Assembly (NCBI RefSeq): GCF_001411555.2
Contig: NC_049909.1
Span: forward strand, 4,843,485-4,907,484
DNA from: Juglans regia
Lineage: Eukaryota > Streptophyta > Magnoliopsida > Fagales > Juglandaceae
Direction: 5' to 3'
DNA length: 64,000 nucleotides
Shown: piece by piece, positions 33,762 to 46,730 of the stretch
Layout of the letters: every line of letters starts with the position of its first letter
How positions within the stretch are numbered: position 1 is the stretch's first letter
The notes under the pieces: generated by a model
Seen by the model: the letters and a program-made list of their open reading frames with translations, nothing else
What the model was told of the DNA's origin: nothing
Databases searched by the model: none
Program-made: the position numbers and the translations under genes

Positions 33762-33992
33762 ATGTCTGTGTACAGAGAAATCAAAGTGGAAACGGATACG
33801 CTGTAAGATATTATTGTTTGAGGAGAAAAGTGTTTGATTGTGAAGCTACTGATTGATCGTCACTATAATAGGGATGCATTCCAACAAACTATGAAGAGGA
33901 TTTGGCGTATGGTGAAGACTATAAAATTCCAGGATTTGGGATCAGTTTTCATACCAGCCGAGTTTGAAGATATTCAGGACAAGGAAAGGGTG
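33762..33992 (+). pseudogene. LINE-2 ORF1 relic, N-terminal part (DUF4283)
   Basis: From ATG 33762 it reads MSVYREIKVETDTL, stop, a second stop, then EKCLIVKLLIDRHYNRDAFQ and QTMKRIWRMVKTIKFQDLGS. This is the first half of the DUF4283 fold of plant LINE ORF1 proteins. It ends at ...DKERV and resumes at 56069 as KQEGPWSFNKQLVLIKDFDG. Confidence 0.8.
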
Positions 33993-34326
33993 TGTAAAGA
34001 CATGATCCTATAATATTATTATTGATAAATTATGGATAATTTTATTAGGCTCAATAAATTAGGTAAAACCCATAAAAGAGTTAACATATAAGTTATATTT
34101 ATTTTAACCTAGAGTTAAGCCTACATCTTTTTAAGAAAAAACTTCAAGTTCGTGAGTTAGAGTCCAAACACTATTACCATTCTTCTTTCCTTTTCATAAT
34201 AAAATTCCTAACTACTGGATTTTCTTCTATGAATTTCAACCATGCACGTCTCTAATGTATTTATCCACTCACATGCACATACACGTTGCTCTCATCCCTC
34301 TAGGGTTTGCTTTTGTTCTTCATTCA

Positions 34327-34339
34327 CCTATATATATAA
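34327..34339 (+). promoter_or_regulatory. TATA box of element J
   Basis: CTATATATATAAT follows a ccctctaggg and cattcac stretch and precedes a GC-richer leader. It is placed as expected for an LTR U3/R boundary. Confidence 0.5.
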
Positions 34340-34823
34340 TCCTTCGTGCATGAAGAAAACTCAAGAATAGATTGTCGTCTCTTTCCACCTCAACTCCCTC
34401 ATGTGCACATCCCATGCAAGCAGAATCTCTCCTCATCAATCTAGGTCGACCTTCTTGTGCTGCTAAGCTTCATGCCACTACCAAGCTTCTCCAAGCTAGA
34501 CCAACATTGCAACCATTGGAAAACAACCCTGCCACCTTCCCAATGAACCTGGCTTGCACGCACCTCCATAAACTGCCGTGAATCTTTCAGCCTTCCGCCA
34601 TGCATCTTTAAGCCTTTCACCATGCATCACGTTGCCATGCATCACGCTACCATGCACACGTGCTTCCTGCATGAAGCCTTTCCCTTCACGGCAAGGCCAC
34701 AACATGTGTGCGACCGTAAGTCCATATCGTATCCCATGTGCAACCTTCCACCACCCAAGACCTCCTCCGTGACGACCACCGAAAGCCACGGCCATAGCCA
34801 CATGTTTAGTCCCTCAGCACAGT

Positions 34824-35000
34824 TAGGGCTGTAAACGAGCTGAGCTCGAGCGAGCCTGGGGCGTGTTAGCTTGGCTCATTCACTACTCGAGTCGAGCTCG
34901 GGCTCGGCTCGTTTACCAGTTGGGCATATTATGCTGTCTGAGCTTGGCTTGTGTAGAAGGGAAGTAAGCTCGAGCTCGGTTCTGTTAACGAGCCGAGCCC
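34824..35000. repeat. hAT left end with subterminal GAGCTCG motifs
   Basis: TAGGGCTGTAAACGAGC is followed by repeated gagctcg, gctcggctcg and gagccgagc words. These resemble the subterminal transposase-binding motifs of plant hAT elements. The partner is at 54028-54230. Confidence 0.7.
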
Positions 35001-35334
35001 GAGCTCGGCTCGCTTATGGCAAAATTTAAAAACTAAAATTTTTAATAAAAAATTAAAATAAATGCATCAGTAAAATAATAAATTAAATATAAATTTACAT
35101 CATAAAACCTTCAAGAGTATTATGACTATGGACCTATGGTACATTAAATGACATTTTTAATTTTTACATCATAATGGACTAGTGAATCAAAAAATACTTT
35201 ACAAATTACAACAATAAATTATGAAATGAGATATATAAAACTTAAAAAAAAAGGGTTGTGAAATGAATAGAGTCCTCATTTGTTGATGAATGGAGCCATA
35301 AATCTTGACGTTGTTGCCCTGCATATACTAATAC

Positions 35335-36270
35335 ACTAAAACATTTAAGGTTATTTTTAATCCCTTGCTCAAGTACTGTTAACTTAGTAATACTGTCATG
35401 GGATGTTTGACAGAAAATGCAAAACTTAATTTACCTAAAAAATCAATGGCATATCTCTAACAAGTTACAAAATACAATTATACAAGCAATCTCATAAACA
35501 AATATGTGCATCAAGGATTCAACTAAGTTACCAATTGCAGTTACAAAATGTAGTTATCACATAATAGATCCAAAACAGCGACCTAGCAATAGGCATGACT
35601 CATATTAGCCAGACAACATACTGTTAGGTAGACAAGTTGACAACTTCAATAGGCATAGACTAATACAATAGACAGTTACCAGCCAGCCAGCCACAGGCCC
35701 ACAAGAACAATCGAATCTGCCAACCAGCAGGCAGCAAGCAGCAGTATGCAATACTCAATAGGCATACACTAATATCATAGGCAGTTACCAAGTAAGTTAC
35801 CAAAGAAGTTACAAGTTCAGTAACAAGTTTACAACAAGTTACCAAAGTTCAACAAAATCAGCCAGACAACTAAGACAGACAATTGCAATACCAAAAAAAA
35901 GTTCACAACAAGTTACCACAGTTCAACAAAAATAGCTATAAAAAATCAACCAGACAACTTGTTTTCAAGTTTACAACAAGTTATTAAAGTTCAACAAAAT
36001 CAACCAGACAACTGCAGACTTCACTTACCAAAATTCATCAAAATCACAATGACAGGAAAATACCAAACTTAAACAAAATTTGAGTACACCATGATAGAAG
36101 TCAACAAGTTCCCAAACTTTAAGAGAATCATCAAGACAACCTACACACACTGATACAGTAAAAAATATTAATATCATTTTTATTCCCTTGCATCATTACT
36201 CAAGTACTTTTAACTTAGTAATATTGTCAATGGATGTTTGCAATGCAAAATTTAATTTGCCATTTAAAGA
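35335..36270. repeat. Direct duplications in the hAT 3' region
   Basis: A block of about 100 bases (tttttaatcccttgctcaag ... ggatgtttg ... aatttacc) at 35350-35440 recurs at 36180-36265, about 830 bases away. Between them, 35823-36012 contains three copies of a 60-75 base unit of the form caagtttacaacaagttacc followed by aagttcaacaaaatcagcca. Another pair lies at about 35648 and 35757 (aataggcata...cagttacca). No coding function is visible. Confidence 0.7.
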
Positions 36271-36629
36271 AATTTAGGAATTTTGGATGGTGAGGAGTTA
36301 GAACTTAGAAATTACCTGAATTGTCATGACTCATATCATCCCAAACAAAATCAGATAGAACCAAACTGTCCAAATATCAGATAGCAAATCATATAGATTA
36401 AACAATACAAGCCAAATAAAACTAGAAAGCTGCCCAAATGCTCCATAGATTAAACATGATAAAAACACAGAATCTGATTCTGTATCGGCCTATGGCTATG
36501 GCAAGAGAATCTGAGTTTCTGATGGAACATCCTTCTATTGACCAGAAAAAAACAAGCATTAGTATTTTTGTAAATAAATTAATAATAGTAAGAATAAAAT
36601 AGTAAAAAGCAACAGATAGTTAAAATAAA

Positions 36630-38635
36630 TAGATTACACTTACATAATTTGTTGATGATCTTTTAAACCCATATAATGCTCCAACCCAATCAGACCCACA
36701 TAACAACATATAGACAGTTTCAGTTGACAATAAAGCTTGATGAGGATCAATGGCTCTGCCTCCTACGTTGAATGTTGATTTTGAGCTAACTATGGTAATT
36801 GATGTGGCCAATATATCTCGGGCCAATTTGGACAAAGTTTGAAACTTAAGACTATTTGCTTTCCACCATTCCAAAGCATTGAAACTTGCATCTGAACCCT
36901 CTTCACAGATATTTATACTCTCCTCTAAATAGTTGTCCAGTTCTGATTTACTAGGCTACACGGTATCAACATTTCTAACAAAAAATTTAAATAATGACTG
37001 ACCACTCTGCATGTTTCTCCCAACATTTGAGAAACAACTGGATACGTTTATTCGAGCATTTTCCTGCTCTCTTTGTGCCTGAAGAGTCGAATTGTATTCA
37101 TAAACCTACTAATCATATAACTCATGCAACACTTGAGAGACGTGATCAATATTCTTAGAAGCGTTCGACTCTTGATAAATTAAAGGAAAACATAATTGGA
37201 TCAGGACCATTTTGAATCTAGGGTCTAACATCGCAACTATTGCCATCAACAGATTACACTCCCCCCCAATATTTGTCAAACTTACCAATAATTTTCCTTA
37301 CCATTGATTTAATGTATCCATTCTCATCTCTACTCTTCTTACCTAAGATGTCATTCATTCTCCGTACTTCAGAAAGGAATAAGTTTGTTGTTGGGGTAAT
37401 CACTTCCGGATACAATATTGGTTATTTCATTGAAAATAGCAAGTAGTTGACAAACATTTTCAACTTGCCCCCACTTTTCAACAGTTGGAACCCATTCAAA
37501 ACTACTATCTCTATCACCATATCTAGGAACAACTTATTTGAACTGAATTGCAGCATCCAACATTAAATATGTGTTGGTCCATCTTGTAGGCACATCTAAA
37601 ATCAGTTTCTTTGAGGGCAGTTGCAACTATTTTACAATTTCACTAAACTGTTTTAGCTCAGTCTCTAATACTACCAGATATTTTATACCATCTCTCACAC
37701 AATCAACAATCTCTCTAATCTCTCTAAGTCCATACTGCATAAGTTAATTAGTTATATGCGCACAACAACATACGTGAAATAATTTTCCTCCTACAAACAA
37801 TATTTTCTTCAATCTAAAATTATCTTTCAAGATCCTAATGGGAACATCATTAGAACTTGCATTGTCAATAGTAATTGAACTAATTTTATTCACAATTCCC
37901 CAACCTTGGAAATACTTTTCTAAAGCATCAGCAATAGGAAGGCCAATATGTGGAGGTGGCACATTATAAAAGTTCAAAACACACCTCTGAAGATGCCAAT
38001 TAGTATGTATAAAATGACATGTCACTACCATATATGAAAGTTTTTTACAAGTCCACATGTTAGTTGTGATATGAACTTTGTTAACAGATTTAAGCAAAGC
38101 CTTTAACTTTGTCTTTTCAGTCTCATAAGTTATCATGCATTCCTTCTTTGTAGCAACCCGAGACATTTTTTTCCAATATGGAGTGTTTGCACTCATGAAG
38201 TTATTAAATACAACATGCTTCATTAAAGAAAATGGATATTCATGGTAAAGTATCATATGAGAGGCAAGCTCTTGGACCCTGCTACGATCATAGGTAAAGT
38301 TTGAGAGAGTGAAGCCACCATCTTTCTCCTTAGACTCAACTGCTAAGACTTTCTATTTTTTCTTAGACTCCATGTATGACAAACAAGTTAGCAAGTGCCT
38401 ACATAGTGTAGTCTTAGAACTTGATCGAGATGCTTTAAACAAAGATTTACACCACTTACATTGAGGTTGTTTAGTCCCATCTCATTCAAGTTCGACAAAA
38501 CCATTCCATACATTGGAAGTCTTCTTTCTTTTTTTTTTTTTTTTCTTTCATTGGCTACTGTTTAAACATCTGTTGGGCCCTCAATAAAGACAGTATTAGG
38601 AGCATCAGTATTTGCAATGTCTCCACCATCATCAA
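36630..38635 (-). pseudogene. hAT transposase pseudogene, main part
   Basis: Reading the minus strand from 38635, the relic starts DDGGDIANTDAPNTVFIEG. It then has a BED-type zinc finger (QCKWCKSLF ... LCRHLLTC, about 38380-38465). The RNase-H-like transposase core follows at 37744-38256 (VHITTNMWTCKKLSYMVV, SSITIDNASSNDV). A DUF4413-like stretch near 37200-37720 is broken by frameshifts. The hAT dimerisation domain is at 36630-36890 (WWKANSLKFQTLSKLARDIL, VGGRAIDPHQALLS). Several stops and frameshifts, such as the TAG near 36957, make it inactive. The first exon segment is at 46301-46390, separated by element H. Confidence 0.85.
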
Positions 38636-40059
38636 TGTAAAGCCCCATTCCTGGAGGTCCGGAGAGTTAACTCTTAATACTTAAAATTAACTTAAATAAC
38701 ATAACTATAAAATCCAGAAAATCCCATAAAATATTAATCCACTTAATCAATCCAAAAATCTAAGTTCCTCCATGGCGACAATAAAGAAATCCCCAATAAC
38801 ATAAATTAGAAATTCTCCAAAAACTCGAAAACATCCTCAACTCATCAAATCAAATATCCGAAAAATAAATCAGTTTACTAACTACAACTCTCAAATAAGC
38901 ATTTGTACCCTCAGACACTTATTCCACTACGATCATCACACCTTACTAAACTTTCTACTCTTGTTCTCCAGTTGAACCATCAAAATTATCTGAAAAAAAT
39001 ATAGAGATAAAGGGTGAGTTATCAACAACTCAGTAAGCATAGGACATATACTAGTGTGTAAACATGAGCATTTACAGACTTCAGAATACAGAACAAAAAT
39101 ATTTTCTTTCAAAATGAAGAATCAGAATAATGTTTTCAAAATGAAGCTTCCGAACATGTTATCAAAAATATTAGAGCGAAAGTTCGAAAATATTCATAAT
39201 CAAAATCCCTTTGGCATAGCATAAACTGAAACATCACATCTTATCTTATCATATTGGAACAAATACCATGTTTAACCCCCGTGGTTGGGTTGTGCAAACC
39301 CCGATAGCTAACCGAGCAGAAACAGAATATGAATCTTCCCCGTATTCATTCTCAAAGCCCCGAGTGTGCACATAGGAAAGACCAAGCAGAAAACCACTTT
39401 GTTTCCAAAGTGGGTGCACCAGAAACAGAAATGTGACGCCCCCTAAATTCCGCTTGGGATTGGACGGACATTTGAAGCGTCGAGACATGCAACACAAGGT
39501 TACTTGCCCCCGTTCATTACATATAAGATGCAATGTTTCTAACATGCATATAGCATTATGCAATATTCGCAGCGGATAATAAATTTTTTTCTTTAGCAAT
39601 ACTATGCACCAAATTGAAATATCTCAAATTCTTAAAACATACTTCATACTTAACTACATACTAAACAACTAAGATCACGATAATAGTCCATATGGTTGTG
39701 ATCAAAAGAGTGCTGGAGATTGAACTCCACAAATATAAGTAGTAATCTGAGGTAACTGCTGTATTACAATCTACGTCGCACCGACGCTTAGTCGACCGTT
39801 TCCATTTGGTCGATTCCCGCTTTTCCTTCAGATCCTGTAACAAAATCTACCATTCGGAGGGAATGGTAGTTGAGACTACCATAGTGAGATTTGATTACAA
39901 ATCTCAGCAAGTTAACAGAAAACTTCCACACAGGTTAATGATACATGCATGGCAGTAAAGCATGAATGCATAATCAAATCATAAGTAATCATAGCATAAC
40001 TTGACATACAACATAACATAACTGGCATAACTTAAACTGAAACTGAAGCTTAGCATGAA

Positions 40060-40260
40060 CGTGGCTTGAAACGTAACATGGACTTGAAAGATAGCATGAA
40101 CGTGAACTTGAAATATAACATGGACTTGAAACATAATATGAACGTGAACATGCATAATTTGAACATGAACTTGAGCATTAACAAGGACTTGAAATATAAC
40201 ATGAACGTGAACTTGAAATATAACATGGACTTGAAATATAACATGAACGTGAACATGCAT
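40060..40260 (-). repeat. Quasi-tandem array in copy F
   Basis: Alternating units such as catgaacgtgaacttgaaat and ataacatggacttgaaa recur. A larger unit of about 120 bases, ending in gaacatgcataatttgaaca, is repeated at about 40145 and 40250. This is the clearest example of the array that all large-LTR copies carry. Confidence 0.8.
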
Positions 40261-40582
40261 AATTTGAACATGAACTTAAGTATGGCATAACATAAATGTG
40301 AACTTGGAACATAACGTAAACGTGAACATAACATAACATGAACTTGAAACATATTCTTGTCTCATGGGATTACCATGATTGCATGAACGTAAACTTGAAC
40401 ATAACTTAACGTGAAACATGACTTGAACATGAAATACATGAACTTGGAATCTTATTCAATGGACTTAATTAATAAAGTGACCATACAGGTGCTACACAGG
40501 TCCCCTTGAGCCGTGTGTCCCTGCCGATTACTGCATCACATCACAGGTTTCTATACCAGCTATGAGTGCGTTAATACGTACT

Positions 40583-40730
40583 CCACAGTTGTTGTGGCCC
40601 CACGTATTCTATGTGTCACAATTGCTGTGTCTCACGTATTGTATGCTCCACAGTTGTTGTGGCCCCATACTTCATGCTCCACAGTTGTTGTGGCCCCATG
40701 ACTTATTTGTTTGTGCCACACTTGCTGTGG
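40583..40730. repeat. Five-unit hairpin array in copy F
   Basis: Inverted repeats CCACA-GTTGT-TGTGG occur at 40583-40597, 40648-40662 and 40679-40693, CACA-ATTGC-TGTG at 40617-40629, and CCACA-CTTGC-TGTGG at 40716-40730. Start-to-start distances are about 31-37 bases. Stems are kept while loop bases vary. The same array is present in the other five copies. Confidence 0.85.
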
Positions 40731-43700
40731 ACATATGTAACATAATGTGTGGCTCCATCGGCGTTAGTGCCTGGCGCGCTCTGGTGACCAGCTAATTAGG
40801 CCCCATTCGCAACCTGTTGACTGTACTTCGTCAACCTAGGGAATTTCACACCTATTTAGACACTCCAGTATAAACAAAGGAGTTCCACTAGGATATTACC
40901 CCATCCTAGCGCTTAGGGTCATGATTGATATGAATAACTTAATTGGTATACATGACATTTCGTAACGTGACGTAACACAAACATGACATAAAAGACAGAA
41001 GTCCTAATGTAGCATAATTTGGCATGAACGTAAGACGACATACATGACACACTTTGAAACATAAATGTAACATAAAGTATTCTGTAACATGACATACATG
41101 TAACAGACAATATTCTGTAACTTGGCATAACATGTAGCAGACAACATTTCGTAACATGGCATGACATGTGGCAATGAATATTACGTGGCAAGAAATACAT
41201 GTAACAGATGGCATACTTAACTTAACATGACATACTTGCAATGTATAGCAATGTATAGTAATACGTGACAGAATATTTTGTGTAACAAATGAATAATTTG
41301 TGACAGAATAAATTCGGTATAGCAGATAAATATGTAATGACTTGTGGCATGACACATATGATAACATGCATACATACACTTTATTTCCCTTACTTATCAC
41401 TCATACACATTAAACTGATAGTAAGTTAAAAGCTAACTTACCTCGATCGTCGCGTCCTATGAGCATAAAGCGCAAAACACGAGGAACTGTAAGAGGGTAT
41501 TCTAAAAGTTAGAAATTAATTACTAACAATTAGAAAAGTGAAAAGGGACAACTTAGAGTAAAATTACCATTTTACCCTCTATATGTGGGAAAATGACCAT
41601 TTTACCCCTAACTTAAAGATTTCACATCCTAACTCAAAAAATTACCAAAATTTACATTTCTCATGTAAATTTTGTCCTAGACTCAAATAACAACTCAGAA
41701 AGATTTAAAACCAATCACAGCTATGGAAAACTCACAATGGCCGAAACATACATAGGCCATTTCTCTTGATTTTGGTTGCAATTTCTTCCATCTTCAAACC
41801 TATGATTGAACCAAAATTTTATAACAAGGAGCTTCCTATCCTAAGTCTAAAAATACACTTAAAAATATCCTTTAAGAAAAACTAATCATCAACACCAAAC
41901 TTTTTGTAAAAAGACCCAAACTTTTTAACAAAAAGTAAACCCTTAAATCACAAGTTTTTACCTTAATAAAAGCATCTCCAAAAATTCCAAAAGAATCAAA
42001 TCTTAGTTCTAACATATTCATAACATCATCCTAAGGTCAACCGTGCTTTAAATCATAAAAAAAAAGCCACCAAAAATCACAAAACAACACTTGGAGTTTT
42101 TGGTTTTGAACTTAGTCCAAAACAGAAACTTTTCTCTCCACTAACTTTGATCAAATTCTTGATCCATTGCTTATACACATGTGATCTTCAAACTAAAACA
42201 TCTCATGGTTTAAAAATGTGGCCTAAAGAAGATCCACCCATCAAACCTAAAATCACATGGTTAAAACTCAATAAAACATGGATCTAACCCAAAAACATCA
42301 TATCTTAGGCAAAAACCGAAATCCTCTTGCATAGAAAATCATATCTTTAAAACTAATACGAAATATCTTCGAAATACCATCCTAACATGTATATAAGAGG
42401 CTTAGGATCATCATATAAAAATATCAAAGCCATTGGAATAAGATTAAACCACGAAATATTCAAACTTTCACAAAACAGAAACTGTTTTTCCACTTCCAGT
42501 TTTCAAGTTTCTAACTCTAAGAAAATCTATCATCAAAAGCTTTATTCATGCAATAAAACCTCAATGAACATTCATAAACACATGCTAACAACACTCCATA
42601 AAATTTTCGGACCAAGATATGTCCATTAGCTTGGTCGAAAATTCCAAAACATATCATACTCTCAAGTTTCACGCCCAGAATTACCTTTCTATAGTTAAAA
42701 ATACTTTTGACTGACCAAATGAGCATGGAATGAGACTAATAAGATATCCACGGAAACTAGACTCAAATATGAACAACTTATGTGAAGGAGTCATTGTGAG
42801 ATAATACTTACAACGGATCTAAAATGACCAAGCAAAAAGACCCATAAATCTGCCCGAGAGAGCTCTTTTGGGTCTCTCTCTAAGAACGGGGGAAAGAAGT
42901 GATAAAATGGAGAGAAGTGTGTCTTGCACGACTTTAGACTTCTGGAGGGGGAAGTTATGGGCTTGAATGACCCTTGATTGGAGGTGGCTCTGTGACATAA
43001 AGTGGAGAATAGAGAGAGACATGGACTGCCTGCAGCGGCTGTGAGAGATGGAGGTTGATGGAGTGGACTTCTCTTCACATCAAGGCACTAATGGGTTGTA
43101 GCCAATGACAGTGGATGGTCTGCCATGTGGGGGAGGAAACTTCTCCAAGAATTTTTGCCATGGTGGCCAATTTCGTGGGCCTTGGTAGGCACCAACCAAG
43201 TGGTCTTCAATTTGGGTTTAAAGGGGGTTTGGTTAGAGTTTTAGATGCTATCATGCCCAAAACCAATTTTTCTTGGTCCAATCAAATTCCCAAGGTTTAA
43301 AAGGTTGAATAATGATGTCATAACAATGATTTGATTAATTAATAGCATGTGGAAGTGATTTAATCAAGTGATTAAATACAATGCTAAAAATCAGATTAAA
43401 AAGGGTTTGGAGGCCAACTTTAGGGTTTGGGAAAACCGTTTAGGGTTTTAGTTTCAACCAAGCTTTTGGGGTTTCACTTGGATTCCAACCATTTAGGGTT
43501 TTGCTAGGGTTGGAACCCTCTTTGGTCTGGCACAATTTAGTTGATAAGATGAAACAGAGCTTTGCTTAGGTGGCATGATCTCACACCTTGACTTCCTTCA
43601 CAAATTCATCTAATGGTTCCTCATGGTGCCAAGTGTCTAAAACTATTCACTACGTGTGGCTAAGATCTTGCCAAGTGTCCAAATAAAACTTCTCCAACCT

Positions 43701-45390
43701 AATTTGGACATTTCACACTGTGATTTTGAAAACATAGCACTGGGTGTGCTTATCGAGGTTACTATTCACTCCTAAAACAATACGTAATAAACTTAGTACT
43801 GAAAAATTCTAAATATTCATATTAACCTATAGTGAAAATCGTTTACCGAAATTCAACCACGAAGTGCCCCTAAAAATAAATTTCACAATTTCTAACAGAC
43901 GTTTCGTCCAAAATTATGAAAATAGGCTATTGCACCATAAAATCCTAAATAATCCACTGAGACTAATGGCGCAGACCATAACGCATTCTGACACTTCTAA
44001 CTATCTCAAATAATTAAACTCATAAATCTAGCACCATAGTGAGTGATAACACTGATTATGATGACAGACTAAAAACTAAGCGATTGGTCGATTCGTCAAA
44101 ACTTATAGGTTTTTCACGAGATTCCTAAAGTCAATAGAAATTCCACCAATGAATTTCTAGCGGACCGTTACAAGAAAAGTTGGTACCAACCTGAACAGAG
44201 GCCACAGTTTTACACCCATGGTAAGGTCAGAACGGAACAGAAACAAAAACAGAATGTTATGCCAGAGGTTTTCAGAAATCACATCAGATCATATCAGTGT
44301 ACAGAAAATCTTCAGAACAGAACAAAATCATATCACATCATAATTTATGCACAAAATTTCATATTCGCTATCTTTTCAAAGTTCAGAAACAGAATGTTAA
44401 AATAAGCTCATGTCTACACCAGTCATGACAGAAAATAATTTATTCTTAAACATATCTTATGAGTAATGCAGAACAATTAACTGAGGTAGTTCAAATTTCT
44501 TTTCGACATCAAACATGTATATTTTCCAAGAATAACCTTAGCTCATTTTATTTTAATGCAAAGTCTAGCATAGGAACCCTGCTTACATGAACTTCTTAGT
44601 TTTTTCAGAATTCCTCAAAAACGTTGAACAATAATTAATCGTCACCTATAAAATAATCACGTAATTCTCATAAATTTCCAACTAATCACGTATTTCGATA
44701 TTTAATCCTAAGTTTATAAAATAACCTATTTAATTCCTCAAAACCTAAAATTACAAATCATCACTTTCTAAAATCGTCAATGCTAATTTAATACTATGAC
44801 TAAAACATTTAAAAGTCAGACCTATTTATTATTGAAAACCAACTATAAAGTTTAATACTGGATAATATAATTATTCCAAAATATTTTAAAATAACCCATA
44901 ATAATTTTTTAATAGACTAAAACATATCTAAAATGTAAAAATAACATTATACTAATATTGTTTACTATTAAAATAAATCTTTACTTAATAACATGTTAAA
45001 ATACTTAAGTGATTTTCTTTAATCATAATTAAAATGTTCAAAATAAAATTTCACACTTTCAGTAAAAATAATACGTTACACTTAGTATAATTTAAAAAAA
45101 TCCTATATATTTTCTGTACAACATCTTATACATCCCACAACAAAAACAGATTTAATAACAACAAAAATCCCAACTACAGTCTACAGCCATCCAATAAAGG
45201 GCAATATTGTAATTATTAGTCAAAACATTTCCTAAAACTACGAAGTTTATGGAACAACAAAAAATCATACAAGCAACAAGGCAACACCGTGCGGTTGGAG
45301 AGTAACGGAGGACCTACTGAGAGAAGTGGAGCTACGACGGAGTTGGGCGGGTGCGCTAGTGGTGGTGGGTACTGCGGCGGTGCACTGGAA

Positions 45391-45410
45391 GAGAGAGAGA
45401 GAGAGAGAGA
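45391..45410. repeat. GA microsatellite in element H
   Basis: An uninterrupted (GA)10 run, in a GC-richer stretch of element H that otherwise shows no gene. Confidence 0.9.
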
Positions 45411-46006
45411 AACACGGTGAGAGAGAAATAAAGAAAGACGGAGAAGCAGTGCAAGCGTTTGGCAAAAGCTCACCGCGAGGGACAAGACAGAACTTAGGCG
45501 GCTCGAGGCTAATGGAAAGGTGACAACCGACGGATTTTGTGGCTAGCCCGATAGTTTTCCCAACATACGGTGGTGACCAACCGAATTTGTGGTGAATCTC
45601 TATTTTCGAGAGGAGAAGCAGGGGCTCTCCTATTTTCTTGGTGATGGCCAGTGGTGGTTCCGTGTGGGTTCACGACGGCTTATGGAGGTGTAGACCAGGT
45701 TCGTCGGGAAGGCGGCTGCGATGGCTTCCGGTGGCATGCAACTCGATGCACGTTATGTGGAGTAGGAAGGCAGAGGCTTCCTGTTAAGTTGGCGTGGTGC
45801 TTTTCGAATGGGTGAGGATAGGTTGAGGTGATGCTGGGACGGCGTGGGTCGTGGCTTGTGGAGGTTGGTTTTGTGCGGCAGCTGGGTGAGCCGCGACTGG
45901 GTGGGTCGAGATCGAGCTAGAGGGTGGTGCGCTGTTTGCAAAGAGGAGGAAAATGCTGGGCTAAGGTTTCGCGTGGGAGGGCAGCGGCGTGAGCTTTCTT
46001 CAAATA

Positions 46007-46023
46007 CATATATATATATATAG
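46007..46023 (-). promoter_or_regulatory. TATA box of element H
   Basis: On the minus strand the sequence reads CCTATATATATATATAT, about 280 bases from the TGTAACACCC end of element H. It fits an LTR promoter and supports the minus orientation. Confidence 0.5.
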
Positions 46024-46300
46024 GTGGTTGAACAAGAAAAGAAAACCCTAGAGGAGGAGAAGTGTGTGCGGATGAAAGTTGAGTCGTGTGTGTGCATGCA
46101 TGTCGTGAACGAAAAGAAGACCTTGGGGGAAATGAAAGAAAAAATAAATAAATAAATAGATGGAAAGAAAAGAAAACAAAATGAAACATGCGGAAAAAAT
46201 AAACGTGTGAAGAAAATAAAATAAAATAGAATAAACTAAAACAAAATAAATAATAATAAATAAATAAATAAATTGAGCTTGATTGGGTCCGGGTGTTACA

Positions 46301-46390
46301 ATCAGATATGGGCTCTACATGGCTAATCCCAATAGAGTTTTCATTTTCATACTCCTCCACCAGATCAACTAAATTCATACGATCATCCAT
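46301..46390 (-). pseudogene. hAT transposase, N-terminal segment
   Basis: The minus strand from ATG 46388-46390 reads MDDRMNLVDLVEEYENENSI and on to HVEPISD, then element H begins. Joined across H it is in frame with 38635, giving the probable start of the transposase. Confidence 0.7.
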
Positions 46391-46730
46391 TTGCTAGGGT
46401 CTAATATTTTTAAAACATAAAACTAGAAACGTAAAATAAGAATATAAACATTTACCATACAAGTTATATTAATCAACTAAAATGAAAACAACATTGTCTT
46501 GATAGCTTAAGGTGCCTCCAGGAGTAATGACACTAAAATATGTTAAAGTCAAAAACATTTGACTCCAACAATTTTGCCTTGGCAGCCTTGCCTTGATGGC
46601 TCAATGTACCTCGAAAAGGTAAGTCTGATGCACTTGATATAATCAACCAAAAGATGTTAGAGTCAAACAATTTTGACTCGAACAGTTTTAGTAGACTCTT
46701 GCCTTGGTGACTCGATGTGCCTCAAGAAAG

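Larger units (their letters stand above)
39432..44172 (-). mobile_element. Solo LTR copy F (mosaic of subfamilies)
   Basis: It starts TGTGACGCCCCC and ends GGACCGTTACA with the exact duplication agaaa (39427-39431, 44173-44177). Length is 4741 bp. The left part (about 39432-41400) is nearest to copy A, including the gattgaactccacaaatata block and the triplicated ccacagttgttgtgg motif. The right part (42380-44160) is nearest to copy C. No gene is present. Confidence 0.85.
38636..46300 (-). mobile_element. LTR-like element H, containing solo LTR F
   Basis: It starts TGTAAAGCCCC and ends CCGGGTGTTACA. Flanks are atcaa (38631-38635) and atcag (46301-46305), a 4/5 match. Without F the net length is about 2.92 kb. 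No polyprotein is visible, so a solo LTR is the simplest reading. Minus orientation is chosen because a TATA box lies on that strand near the TGTAACACCC end. Removing it fuses the hAT transposase frame as HVEPIS-DDGGDIAN. A homologous partial copy lies at 1-1348. Confidence 0.75.

Noticed and set aside
40583..40730. CRISPR-like array of repeats with regular spacing
   Set aside because: The repeats are 15-base palindromes with spacers of about 17-22 bases that are themselves similar, in a plant LTR; there are no cas genes and no leader.
45216..46390. Frames within the right part of element H
   Set aside because: Driven by GA and TA runs and CT-rich text. Only the terminal piece 46301-46390 belongs to a real protein relic, the hAT transposase.
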